Program-made: the position numbers and the translations under genes | Shown: piece after piece, positions 1-9,946 of the stretch | Layout: each line of letters begins with the position of its first letter | How positions within the stretch are numbered: position 1 is the stretch's first letter | Assembly (NCBI GenBank): GCA_036924285.1 | Contig: JAYKYS010000008.1 | Location: 12,137,001 to 12,201,000, forward strand | Source of the DNA: Asterella californica | Taxonomy: Eukaryota > Streptophyta > Marchantiopsida > Marchantiales > Aytoniaceae | Length of the DNA stretch: 64,000 nucleotides | Direction: 5' to 3' | Notes under the pieces: model-generated | Databases searched by the model: none | Told to the model about the DNA's origin: nothing | What the model saw: only the letters and a program-made list of their open reading frames with translations

Positions 1-1120
1 TGATAGGGGTTTGAGCTCATGGGCTGTACTTACTTGTCGCCCATGCATGCTTTCTAGCTGATTTAAGTTATTTTTCGGGGCTGCGTGTCGTTTTAGGTAA
101 TTTAAGTTTTACGTTGGTACTCTAGGGAGCTTGACGTGGTAGCCTATGAGTAAAACTAAGTTGCCACGTGGTTTATGGTACTAAAGGACAACCAAGTGGA
201 GCTATGAACTCCCATTGGTCTATTTTTGTCTTTTATTAAACTCTAAATTTAGAAACAGAGCTCTAGAGTGGAATTCGAGCATTTGGTGAGGAATCTTCGA
301 AATCTGAGAGCACAAGGAGAGAGGGCTCGTCATGCCAAGCACTTCTAGTGAAATTTTCGATCGATTTGAGGCAATAAAGACGAAGTTATGACCAATTGAA
401 GTTCGAATTGTGCTAGAATTGAATCACTTTTGTTGGATTTAGGGTTTTCAGTGTCACTTGCAGCAGATTTGAGGAAATTCCTTCAAAACTTCGAGGTTGT
501 GTTCTCTGCCAGCAGGGCTACGATTTCCCAAAAAGTTTCGCATCGATTGAGTGACTGAGTAATTCAGGGCGGCCGCTGAAGCCGAGGGGGTCTGAAAAGC
601 TCTTAATCTAGAGCAGCGACTTCAGGGAAGGAGATCTGGAGTTCTACAAACAATCAGGAGTCCAACTTCACAGGAGTGTTCAGCAAATTGTGAACTGCAA
701 ATCCTGTAAGAAACTTCGAAATTGATCGAGCCAAACTCCTATTATAGGTTGAAATAGCCATCTAGGTACCAGAAATTGCCGTAGTTTTCTTGCTCAAAAC
801 TTTTCTGTTCATATCTCCGTGTCAGAATTTGATCTCAGGCTGAAATTTCGTCTGTAAGTTTAGTAGTACCTCATTTGTATGTAGGGGAAGTTTAGAGGTC
901 TAAACCTTCATAGTTTTCCTCTCCGTGAGTGTCAAAGTTCACCGCCGGATCCTATTACTGCCAGCTAGACCTGAATTTCACCTTCTGGATATATTACTAG
1001 ATCTTACACATCTGTGTGAGTGTTTATAGCCCCTGTTGTAACCTGAAAGCCAACCTCTTGAGTGAACAACCACAGCCAGAAGCCCGACGCTTTTCTAGGT
1101 AGACGGATTACACTCCGACA
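1..1120 (+). repeat. E1 5' LTR (first ~252 bp outside window)
   Basis: It matches the LTR at 25148-26482 from base 25400 onward and ends in CGACA at 1120. It differs from the 3' LTR at many scattered sites. It also keeps a segment of about 37 bp around 1050-1090 that the 3' LTR has lost. It presumably carries the promoter and polyadenylation signal, but I see no convincing TATA box. Confidence 0.9.
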
Positions 1121-1130
1121 TACTCTCTTT

Positions 1131-1148
1131 TGGTGAACTCGACGTGAA
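1131..1148 (+). other. E1 primer-binding site, tRNA-Trp-like
   Basis: TGGTGAACTCGACGTGAA begins 10 bp after the LTR end. Its complement resembles the 3' end of plant nuclear tRNA-Trp as I remember it (ending in ACGTCGGGTTCACCA), with about one mismatch. The same site follows the LTR at 54548-54565 and, on the minus strand, at 35669-35686. The tRNA identity is from memory and not searched. Confidence 0.6.
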
Positions 1149-1195
1149 ACACCTAGGGTGGGAGTTTTCTTGAGAGTGTTACAGGATCAGATATC

Positions 1196-3568
1196 ATGGT
1201 CAACCAAGGATCATCAAGTGGAGGTGCTGCTGCTGCTCAGCAACCTGTTCAGTTGGATGCTGCTACGATGAAGATGTTCCAAGCTTTTTCCATGTTTATG
1301 CAGCAGCAACAGAGCACAGAGAAGAAGGAGGTATTAGCAACCAAGGCGTTGCAATCTGTGGTGCATCAGATGGACCAGTTCAAGGGGACAGATATTTCCA
1401 AGTACGTGCGATACTATGCTAGGGAGATGGAGGTGAACAAGGTACCTGAGAAGGAGATGGTGGAAAACTTTAAACTTGCTGTTGTCCCTGAGATTCGTGG
1501 GCGTGTGAAAGAGCTCAAGCAGCAGCAAGGACAGAGTTGGGAGAGCTTTATGCGAGCTTTGAAGGAGGAGTACTACACTGAAGATTCAGAAAGGGTGACC
1601 AAGAGAACGTTCTTGGAGTGGGTGGTTAAGCCCAACAAAGGTTTGTCTGTAAATGAGTTGTTAAGGGAGTTTGATCGTCAGTATGCTCAGCTTTCTAGGA
1701 CAGAGAAGCTTACACTAGAGGTGGAGAAGACCGAGCTGTTCCTACAAGCAGCAGACGTGACTATTCAGGAGAAGCTTGAGCTGTTGCTGGAAGACAAGAG
1801 TGAGGAGAGAGGATTGAAGACTGATTGGAAGGAGGTTGAAGAGGCTGTTTCTTTGCTGACCAAGAGACAGAGAAGAAGGGACAAGGTGGTGGTAAGTGAA
1901 GCAGCACCTCTGATAATTCCTGTCAAGCAGTTGCCTACTAAGCCTGCTTTGGTAATTGCTAGAGAGGAAGACTCACCGCTTGATGAGTTGATTAAGAGTA
2001 TGAAGGAGCTTAAGCTTAAGCTCACTAGGTTAGAAGAGAAGGAGCAGAATGTACAGCCTGCTATGCAGAGACCTCAGATGAGAGAAGGCTTTGTTCATCG
2101 TTGTATATGGTGTGATAGCCTAGACCATGTAAGAAGAGATTGTGGGGAGTTTTCAGATGCATTGAGGAAGGATCTGATCTTCTTCAAAGATGGTAAGATC
2201 CATCTGAGAGAGACTGGGATGATGTTGGGAACCAACTTTGGCAAGGGTGGTATGAAGAGACTTGTGAATGAGATATCAACATCACATGCTGTTTCTCTTG
2301 TGAATGCTGCTACTTGTGGAGTGAAAGTGGAGATGGAGAGAGAGAAAGGGACTACTGGATTGTGGTCTGATGTAGTGCTGTTCGTAGCTAGAACAGAGCT
2401 AGACAAGGATGTGCTACGAAGGGTTGGCAACTCAATTCGAGAGGCTACAGGATGGAATGATCTTGTGGATACTATGTCAGTGCATGCTTATGTCGCAAGA
2501 AGTCAGCATGAAGCTGTACTAGAAGAAAAATGCAGGAGGGAGGATGCAGGTGAGGCTTCTACAGCCAAACGACCTGCTACAAAGAGTGAAAAGGCTAGAC
2601 CAGAGGCAAGGCAGGAGACAACACCTACTCGGGAGGAAACTATGGAGGATCTACCACCTACAACACCAAAGGAGAAGGAGAGAAGCAAAGAGAAGGGTAA
2701 GATGCCTGCATACAAACTTCAGTCTGACATTGAGATTGCTACAGACTTGAAGCAGGTGTTAGAGAACCGTATCTTGAATGGGAAGGTTGAGTTTACCTTG
2801 GGTGAGATTCTTGGGATAGCAAAGCGTGAGTTCCATGAGGTTATCATAGATATCATCAAGAGGAAACGTCAGATTTTGGGTGAAGCAGCTACGCTTAATG
2901 CTCTAGGGACCAAACTGTCGGAGGATGAGGAAGATGAGATTGCTGGTTACTGCTCTCAAGTATCAGAGGGGAGATCCTATCAGCACGTGAGGTTTGAAGA
3001 TGAGATGGAAGCATCGCAGAAGAGCCATTATTCTCACAACCATTGGGCAAGAGCAACCACAGAGACCTTAGTGAAGCTGGGAGATCTAGAGGAACCTGTG
3101 GTGGCGTTGATTGATCATGGCTCAGAGATTAATCTGATGTCTAAGGAGCTGTACAAGCGTGGAAGGTGGCCCATAGACACCGACCATGGATGGCTTATCC
3201 GTGCTGCCAACAACTAGCGAGGAGAACTCTATGGTGCTTGCCCCAACATCAAGGTAACTGTGGGTGACATCAGTGATGTTCAGAATTTCTTTGTGCAAGA
3301 CATGTCAACCTATCCTATCATTCTAGGACAGCCTTACATTACTGCTGTTAGAATGAAGACACGAGTTATGGATGATGGTTCAGCCTATGCTAGGATACGT
3401 AGTAGAGACGGCAAAAGAGTTGTTCAGTTTTTGACCGTTGCTGCAGAACATGAGAGGAATCGTGATAGCCTGAGAGACCGTCTACTACTTAAGATTACTC
3501 AGGAGTTTAGAGAGTCTAGGGGTTTTGGCAGAGTACCATTGAAGAGCGAGACTTCAACGGTACAGTAG
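1196..3568 (+). pseudogene. E1 Gag-protease frame, one nonsense codon
   Basis: This single frame would encode capsid/nucleocapsid and protease. The N-terminus is Gln/Ala rich and is followed by a helical Gag domain. One CCHC zinc knuckle (C-I-W-C-DSLD-H-VRRD-C) lies near residue 303, then a charged Lys/Glu/Thr linker, then an aspartic protease core near residue 640 with the triad D-H-G (LIDHGSEINLMS) instead of the usual D-S/T-G. A TAG at 3215-3217 interrupts it where the copy at 56627 has CAG, so this looks like a point mutation. The frame then continues to TAG at 3566-3568. ATG 1196 is 50 bp past the primer site and is conserved in the two other copies. The RT lies in the -1 frame and is probably reached by frameshifting at 3520-3526. 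Confidence 0.85.
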
Positions 3569-3583
3569 AGATAGGATTCTCGC
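3520..3583 (+). promoter_or_regulatory. E1 candidate -1 ribosomal frameshift signal (slippery heptamer + H-type pseudoknot)
   Basis: The heptamer G GGT TTT lies at 3520-3526, phased correctly for the Gag-protease frame (AGG GGT TTT GGC). After a 6-nt spacer, stem 1 pairs 3533-3544 (GTACCATTGAAG) with 3552-3563 (CTTCAACGGTAC), 11 of 12 pairs. The loop bases GCGAGA (3546-3551) can pair with TCTCGC (3578-3583), giving an H-type pseudoknot with a 14-nt third loop. Slipping by -1 opens a frame that runs uninterrupted into RT. E2 has the same architecture at 19138-19207 with different stem sequences and a covarying pair in stem 2. The function is inferred from geometry and conservation. Confidence 0.75.
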
Positions 3584-4961
3584 CTGATCCAGTAGAGCAA
3601 GAAGCTTTATCCACTAGCTTCTTAGGACTGACATCATGTGGATCAGTGTGTTATAGGAAGGTTGAGAATCTGAAGAGGTTTGAGAGACAACATGTGAAGT
3701 ATGTACAGCAGTCTTTGAGAGATAGTGGGGAGTTAGCCGGAGATGAATACATATCTGGAGTGTTTGAAGAACAGTATTTGGTAGATACTATAGGGGAGTT
3801 GAAATCTATAGTAGAAAGTTCTATAGATGGTGTAGATAGAGTGGTGAGAGTGAGCTCCAAGGAGCTTTATGATGTAATTGATAAGTTTATAGATCGGCAA
3901 GAGGTGTATGTGGAGACCAAGTACAAGTCAGTGGTAAAGAAAGTCAAACCAGTGGCTTTGCCTTTACCACTCGATTACAATCAGAAGATGGAGCAAGCTA
4001 CACGAGAACCGACGCTCAGAGGACCGAGAAGAATTGGGCACCAGTTCACAGAAACAACACTAAAGGAGCTGAAGATTGGAGGCGATGGATTTCTTACTGA
4101 GCAAGAGAAGAAGAGCTTCAGGGAGATGCTATCTAGGGATGGTAAGACGTTTGCGTTTGAGTCACATGAAGTAGGATGTGTAGATCCAAGTGTAGTTGCA
4201 CCTATGGTAATCTTTACTATACAGCATGTGCCTTGGAATCTACGTCCTATCCCTGTACCTAGAGCTCATCTACCAAAGCTGATAGACTTGCTCAATGAGA
4301 GGATTAGGATGGGTATCTTGGAACCATCTATAGCTCCCTACTCTAGCAGATGGTTTACTGTTCCGAAGAAGAGTGGAGCTTTGAGATTTATCCAAGATAT
4401 GCAGCCAGTTAACAAGGTGACTATCAGGAATATGGGTATAGGACCTATTATAGACGAGTTTGCAGAGGCTTTTGCTGGTCGTGCTATCTATTCCATGGGA
4501 GACTTATATTCAGGTTATGATCACTTTCAGTTATCCTCTAAGAGTAGAGACTTGACTACAATGAGGACACCTTTGGAGTTACTAAGGATGTGCACCTTGC
4601 CGCAAGGTGCTACCAATTCTGTAGCACATATGATGAATGGCATGAATAAAGTTTTAACGAACTTCATTCCTGAAAAAACTATGCCATTCCTTGATGATGT
4701 GCCGATCAAAGGATGTGCTGAGGAGGAGAAGAATGAGGTAATGGATCAGAGGGGGTGCCGTAAGTTTGTTGCAGATCATATAGTTGACTGTGATAAGATA
4801 CTGAGTCGACTGGAGAAGGTTCATTTGACTTTATCAAGAGCAAAGTCTGTATTTGGAGAACAAGAGGTGTTAATAGTGGGACACCTATGTGGGTCTTATG
4901 GTCGGAAATCTTGTCCAAACAAGGTTGATGCCATTCAAAGAATGAAGGAGACGTGTGGATC
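3527..4961 (+). pseudogene. E1 Pol, N-terminal part: reverse transcriptase (disrupted by E3)
   Basis: This is the -1 frame relative to Gag-protease, open from the slippery site. It covers the RT fingers and palm: VPKKSGALRFIQD, a palm motif GDLYSGYD with the first catalytic Asp, the box LPQGATNSVAH where most Ty3/gypsy elements have MPFGLTNAPATF, and the second catalytic box FLDD followed by VPIKGC. The LPQG form is closer to retroviral RTs. The frame is cut at 4961 by the LTR of E3 and resumes at 12670 (VTEVRRFLGACVF), where E2 is colinear. ATG 3646 is probably not the true start. Confidence 0.85.
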
Positions 4962-5744
4962 TGTAACACCTAAGGGTTGCATAGTAGTAAATATATGGAT
5001 AGTTATAACTATGTGTGGTGAGTCTTCTAAATAAGTCCCAAGGCTAGACCATACTCTAAGTTAGTGACAGATAACTAGGAGTAGTCACAGTTAGAGTTGG
5101 AGGTATTTGAGGACAGAATATTAGAATATTCTAAAGTATGAGAACTACTATTTTGTTTGGTTGTGCATAAAATGACAAGGATGTGAATAATACACTCTTG
5201 TCTTATGCGTGACTGATTTTTATTGGTTGTAGAGACTTAAGGGTCAAACAATCAAGAGGGTTGTTGACCTTTTTGGCTCAATTATGTGTTAGTATTTTGT
5301 CTTGTAAGGAGCAATCCGAGATTTCTTTCAAAGATTCCTTTATACTTCTAGAAGAATCCTAATTATTAGAGTGGAGTCAAAAGAGGAGAAATCTACTCTT
5401 GACTTAGGACTTTTACCTTTGACTTGGTCTCGGTAAATTGCAGTAAATCAGATTTACAAGTAGTTACCATGGTAAATCTGCAGTAGTATAAATAGAGGGG
5501 TTGTGGAGTGATCTCTCATCCTCCCTTTGCCTTGTATTTGGAAGCCGTTAGGCCATATCTATAAAGGGTGTGTTTTTCATCTCTGCGTCTCCATGAGAGT
5601 TCCCGTTCTCAGTGAGGAAGAGATATGAGAATGTGAGAGTTGGATTGAGTCGAGGCCTCATAGTTCCACGATGCGCCCCCTCAAAGGCCATCAGAGGTTT
5701 ACCCTGGGTGAGAGACAGGACCGGTAGCAAGCTTGAGGGTCACA
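4962..5744 (+). repeat. E3 5' LTR with TATA box
   Basis: It is 783 bp and its partner is at 11883-12665. A TATA box, TATAAATA, lies at 5487-5494, and transcription probably starts in the CT-rich stretch near 5515. The differences seen include A/G near 4973, C/A near 5249, T/C near 5324, C/T near 5417, G/T near 5433 and G/T near 5710. Confidence 0.93.
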
Positions 5745-5748
5745 TTTT

Positions 5749-5766
5749 TGGTTCCGTTGCCGGGAC
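5749..5766 (+). other. E3 primer-binding site, tRNA-Asp-like
   Basis: TGGTTCCGTTGCCGGGAC lies 4 nt after the LTR end. It resembles the common plant tRNA-Asp site TGGCGCCGTTGCCGGGGA with a few mismatches. The E3 relative on the minus strand has TGGTTCTGTTGCCGAGAC at 57523-57540. Confidence 0.6.
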
Positions 5767-6360
5767 CTCACTAGGAGGCTTGAGAGATATGTTTCGCGTG
5801 CAGTTTTACATCAGACAGAAGGACGTTATGAGAGAGCATATCGAGAGAACTCTTGGAGAGGCTAGAGCTACTGCCATGCTAGAGACCTTAGAGCCATTCG
5901 TGTATCCGGTTGTCATCTACGATGCATTTGAGGTCATCTTGTACATTCTGTACACATAGGATGTTAGAATCAGCTGAAGAGAACGTGTCGAGTGTTAGAG
6001 TTTAAATCTGAGAGTAGAGTGATTCATATAATCCTATATGTTCATGAGGGTAGAGGATCAGATCACTCTTATCAGGTTCTTTGAGTGATAGTCCTTATCG
6101 TGGAGACTAAAAGGAGGAGAGACTAAGAGTCCGAAGGTGTAGACGATTCGCTTTCTGATCGAGTTTACAGTCACCGTCATTTTCTCTGTATTTCTCGGAC
6201 GTCCTTGAAACTTCACGACGGACTGGAGAAGCTCCTGATCTATCTATTGATCCAAAGATCACTAGTTTTGGAGCTACAGAGCTCAAGATATCGCTGTCAG
6301 AAGTTCAGCTGGTAGTCCAATCGATCAAAATCTGCATGGGGTAGAATTTAAGTCAAGATC
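5767..6360 (+). other. E3 5' leader
   Basis: This is a stretch of about 600 bp with no convincing gene. An open frame running out of the LTR continues to 5959 and ends in a hydrophobic tail, but nothing supports its translation. The stretch may hold packaging and dimerisation signals. I see no strong repeat or hairpin. Confidence 0.6.
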
Positions 6361-6831
6361 ATGGAGGGTCAGAAAGAGTGGGTAGTGAGGCTTAGGAACC
6401 TTCCTCAAAATCTTGATGTCATAGTGGGTGTGGACGAACGTTCTAGAGAGTTAAAGGTCGAATTTGAAGAGAGAACGAAGAGAAACAAGCAAGACTCTTC
6501 CAAGAAGAAGTTGAGGACAGAACCGTGGTGCTACTTTTGTAGAGGGTTGGGTCACTATGCAGCAAGTTGTCCCGTGAGATTCAAGAGAGAAAACCCTCGT
6601 GAAGGAAGGAGTTCTATCGATCTAGGTCTCCGAGTTGGTCCATCGTCTCCTTCGCGTGTTTTTAAAGACGAAAACATTTGCTCAAACTGTGGAATTGAAG
6701 GTTTGCCAAAGGAGCACGAGTGTGGAGACGTGATTGCCCTGTTGGCATCTACGTCTAGAAGATTGAGAGAGGAGCAAGGAGTTGAAACGGAGAAGCTGCC
6801 ATCTTCAGACAAAAATTCAGCTAACGCATGA
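6361..6831 (+). CDS. E3 upstream ORF with CCHC zinc knuckle
   Basis: This 156-aa ORF precedes gag-pol and starts after an in-frame TAA at 6349. Its first half is basic and charged. A CCHC knuckle (C-YF-C-RGLG-H-YAAS-C) sits near residues 58-71. A second Cys/His cluster (C-SN-C-GIEGLPKE-H-E-C) lies near residues 116-130. The C-terminus is charged. The main E3 polyprotein has its own, different knuckle, so the element would encode two nucleic-acid-binding Gag-like products. After the stop, acidic coding-like sequence continues toward 6900 in the same frame, so the ORF may be a broken remnant of a longer one. I do not recognise a specific family. Confidence 0.55.
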   Translation: MEGQKEWVVRLRNLPQNLDVIVGVDERSRELKVEFEERTKRNKQDSSKKKLRTEPWCYFCRGLGHYAASCPVRFKRENPREGRSSIDLGLRVGPSSPSRVFKDENICSNCGIEGLPKEHECGDVIALLASTSRRLREEQGVETEKLPSSDKNSANA

Positions 6832-7048
6832 TGGAGATGGTAATTCAGATGGTGGAGAAGGTGACAATGAGGATGCGACTCATGCATACGTTCGGTGAGG
6901 AGATAGCGCAGGCGATTATGGTGGAACCCTTTCCTTTCTTGCTACCGATGGTTGATTATGCTCGCATGGAGTTAGTAATGTTCATCCTATATTAGAAAAC
7001 GAGGAGAGATATCGTGTTGAGGAGAGGAGAAGACATCAAGAATATAAG

Positions 7049-9946
7049 ATGGGGAAGCTTCCGGTTTTCTATGGAAAGGATGGTGAGGATGTAGAAACCT
7101 TTGTGCGAGATTTCAAGCGAGCATGCATAGGAAACCATGAGAGGAAGAAGGAAGAGTGGGCATCACTATTGCCTGATTTCCTAGAGGATACCGCATTGAC
7201 TTGGTATGAGGAATACAGAAGGAGCAAGACTGAGATGGATACATGGGAAAGCTTGACGGAGGCTCTAATTGAGAACTTTCTGCCGGATGAGAGCTATGAG
7301 AAGCTCATGACCGAGGTGACCTTCTTGAAGCAAGGAGATGCTGAGAAGGTGAGGGTTTACGCAGAAAGGACCGAGAAGTTGGAGGCTCGTTTCAAGACTA
7401 TATTGAAGAAGAGCGGTGATAATGTGGAGGCTACAATGGTGGGAATTGTGGCCATGCTTACCAAGAACTTTGTGGCAGGTCTGAAGCCTCAAATCAGAAC
7501 TCAGGTGAAGTACGAGAAGCCCACCACTAAGGCGAAGGCGATTGAAATTGCGGTTCGAATGGAAGAGAGTCTGGAAGATGATGACGTTCTTCTAGGAGAA
7601 GCAAAGGCAGCAAGTGTTGCAGGGATTACACTCGGTGGTAGGGCTGCTCAAAGAATCCCGACGCCTGCTGTGGTTAACACACCTGCTGTGGTTGCTGTCA
7701 ACCCTCCGACGCCTAATCTTCAAGATGAACTAAGACAAATAACAGAAACGTTGGCGGATCTGAAGATCAATGTAGTGCAGTTGAAAGAGCGGAGGAACCA
7801 AGGAGGAGGAGGAGGCCAACGAGGTTATGGAGGAAATTTCAATCGAGGGCTTCCAAATGAATTCGGTGGTATCTCGTGCTATGGATGTGGTGATCCTCAT
7901 TTTCAAAGGAATTGTCCACACTCCATCCAAAATGGAGGACGGAACAATGAAGGTGCAAGAGGAAATCTGGGAGGAGGAGTTCCGCCACAAAACAAAGACA
8001 AAGGCGTTGCCACAATTGATGCGGTGAAGGTACCAAATGTCTACGAGAGAGGAGAATGTTCTTACTCTCAAGTGGAACTCTTAGCTCACGAGAGGAAGAG
8101 GACGAGGTTTTCAGAGGAACCTATGATCATTGGGGATTCTCAAAGTAGGAGCACTCGTTCCAGCACTATGTCTTCTTCTCAGAAGGAGCCTAGGAAGAAG
8201 CTGGGAATGGAGGATTTCACCATTTCAGCTGCTCAACCTAGATATGACGTAGTGGAGGATGTTGGCACGCAAAAAGCCAACATAACAGTGGGTCAATTGA
8301 TCGCACTCAACCCAAGCTTGAGGAGAGAGCTTCGAGGCGGATTGAGCTCGAGAAGGACCAAGAAGAAGAAATCTAAGGGCAAGATCAACGTCTCAAGTGT
8401 GGGAGTTGGTGTAGTGGATGCTCAGGCCTCTGAGGTATGCACTAAAGCATCCAAGATCGAGGTTCGTTTGAATGGACACTTTGTACTTGATGTGTTGGTG
8501 GACGGAGGTTCTGCTGTGAATGCGATATCTGAACGTTTGATGAAGCGGTTGGGGATGAAACCCACGAGACCGGCGAGCATCATTGTTGGTATGGCAAACA
8601 AGCAAAGGGTGAGACCTCTCGGAGTCCTAGAGAAAGTAGTGGTGTCGGTTATGGGGGTACAAACCTTGATGTCTTTTCAAATTCTGAAAGATTCCAGTTA
8701 TGACTTGCTCCTTGGAAGACCTTGGTTGAGAGCCGTTCGTACAACTGATAGATGGCACAAAGGTTACTTGAGGATAGGACCTAGCGACCATCGAGTGAAG
8801 GTGCCTCTCTCAAGTGGTGGCTGTGTAACTTCTGATTCTGATAGACCAACCAGCGACTATTGGGAGTCAAAAACCGAAGACAGTGGAAGTGTCTCCGGAG
8901 TAGATACAGGTGGTTCTTCTGATGAGGAGACGTCAGAAGATGAAGAGTTTGATATGGATTGTATCACGTCTCATATTGGAGCTATTGATTTGCTCCCTCG
9001 TCCATCTGTTGAGAAGGACCCGGACAAAACAAAATTAAGTGGAGAGGAGCTAGAGCGAAGACTAGCAACCATCAAGTTTGATCCCAAGGTGACTTCGGAA
9101 GAGAAGAGAAGATTTTTGGAGATATTCAGGAAGTACATCCACGTGTTTGCTTTCAGCTATAAAGATCTGAAGGAGGTGACATTGGAGACGCACCGGATCG
9201 ACGTGGAGGAGGACGCGAGACCTGTTCGACAAAAGCAACGGAGGATCAGCCCGCCAACAGCAGTGATCGTCAAAGAAGAGATTGATAAACTGAAGGAAGC
9301 TGGGTTCATTTACGAAGTGGAGAATTCAGAATGGGTATCGTCCATCGTGATCGTGAAGAAGAAGAACGATAAGCTTTGCGTATGTGTGGATTACAAGAAG
9401 TTGAATGCGGTCACGAAGAAGGATTACTACCCGTTGCCATTCATCGATGAGATCTTGGAAGAAGTCGCAGGTCACGAATGGTACAGTTTTGGAGACGGTT
9501 ATAGTGGATATAACCAGATCCATATAGTCCCTGAGCATCAACACTTAACGACCTTCACTACTCCGTGGGGTACATTTGCGTTTTGCGTGATGCCATTCGG
9601 GTTATGTAATGCTCCAGCTACTTTTCAACGATTCATGAACAAAGTGTTCGAACCGTTTCTTGGGAAGTTTGTTAGAGACTTCATTGATGACTTTTGTGTG
9701 TATGGGCGGAAGGAGGATCACTTTGATCATCTGATCAAAGTCTTAGAGCGACTGGAGCAAGCTAATGCATCCCTGAATCTAGAAAAGTGCATTTTTGGAT
9801 GCGAGGAGGGTTTGCTGTTGGGGCACATCGTCTCCAAAAATGGAATTGGAGTGGATCCAGACAAGGTGAAGAAGATAGTCGAACTACCATTCCCTACTAG
9901 CTTGACCAAGTTGAGACAATTTCTTGGGATGGTGGGATATTCGTAG
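7049..9946 (+). CDS. E3 Gag-protease-reverse transcriptase polyprotein
   Basis: This 965-aa frame covers three domains in order. The Gag retrotransposon domain (about residues 1-230) contains a W-x-x-L...ALTWYEE-type core. A glycine-rich stretch holds a CCHC knuckle with short spacing (C-YG-C-GDP-H-FQRN-C, about 276-288). The protease has D-G-G (LVDGGSAVNAIS, about 488-499), a variant common in plant elements. The RT (about 740-960) has SFGDGYSGYNQI, MPFGLCNAPATFQ and the catalytic box FIDD. It ends prematurely in FLGMVGYS where the family has FLGMVGYYRRFI. The expected codons suggest a 2-bp deletion, after which the frame resumes in the ORF beginning at 9924. The intact protein would be about 1600 residues. 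Confidence 0.93.
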   Translation: MGKLPVFYGKDGEDVETFVRDFKRACIGNHERKKEEWASLLPDFLEDTALTWYEEYRRSKTEMDTWESLTEALIENFLPDESYEKLMTEVTFLKQGDAEKVRVYAERTEKLEARFKTILKKSGDNVEATMVGIVAMLTKNFVAGLKPQIRTQVKYEKPTTKAKAIEIAVRMEESLEDDDVLLGEAKAASVAGITLGGRAAQRIPTPAVVNTPAVVAVNPPTPNLQDELRQITETLADLKINVVQLKERRNQGGGGGQRGYGGNFNRGLPNEFGGISCYGCGDPHFQRNCPHSIQNGGRNNEGARGNLGGGVPPQNKDKGVATIDAVKVPNVYERGECSYSQVELLAHERKRTRFSEEPMIIGDSQSRSTRSSTMSSSQKEPRKKLGMEDFTISAAQPRYDVVEDVGTQKANITVGQLIALNPSLRRELRGGLSSRRTKKKKSKGKINVSSVGVGVVDAQASEVCTKASKIEVRLNGHFVLDVLVDGGSAVNAISERLMKRLGMKPTRPASIIVGMANKQRVRPLGVLEKVVVSVMGVQTLMSFQILKDSSYDLLLGRPWLRAVRTTDRWHKGYLRIGPSDHRVKVPLSSGGCVTSDSDRPTSDYWESKTEDSGSVSGVDTGGSSDEETSEDEEFDMDCITSHIGAIDLLPRPSVEKDPDKTKLSGEELERRLATIKFDPKVTSEEKRRFLEIFRKYIHVFAFSYKDLKEVTLETHRIDVEEDARPVRQKQRRISPPTAVIVKEEIDKLKEAGFIYEVENSEWVSSIVIVKKKNDKLCVCVDYKKLNAVTKKDYYPLPFIDEILEEVAGHEWYSFGDGYSGYNQIHIVPEHQHLTTFTTPWGTFAFCVMPFGLCNAPATFQRFMNKVFEPFLGKFVRDFIDDFCVYGRKEDHFDHLIKVLERLEQANASLNLEKCIFGCEEGLLLGHIVSKNGIGVDPDKVKKIVELPFPTSLTKLRQFLGMVGYS

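Noticed and set aside
1334..2715. Antisense open frames across E1 gag (also in copies b and c)
   Set aside because: They mirror a conserved sense frame with biased codons, have no motifs, and recur only because gag recurs.
5612..5959. Open frame starting in the E3 5' LTR and running into the leader
   Set aside because: The first part is LTR sequence that recurs at 12533. It spans the primer site and shows no motif, so it is chance read-through.
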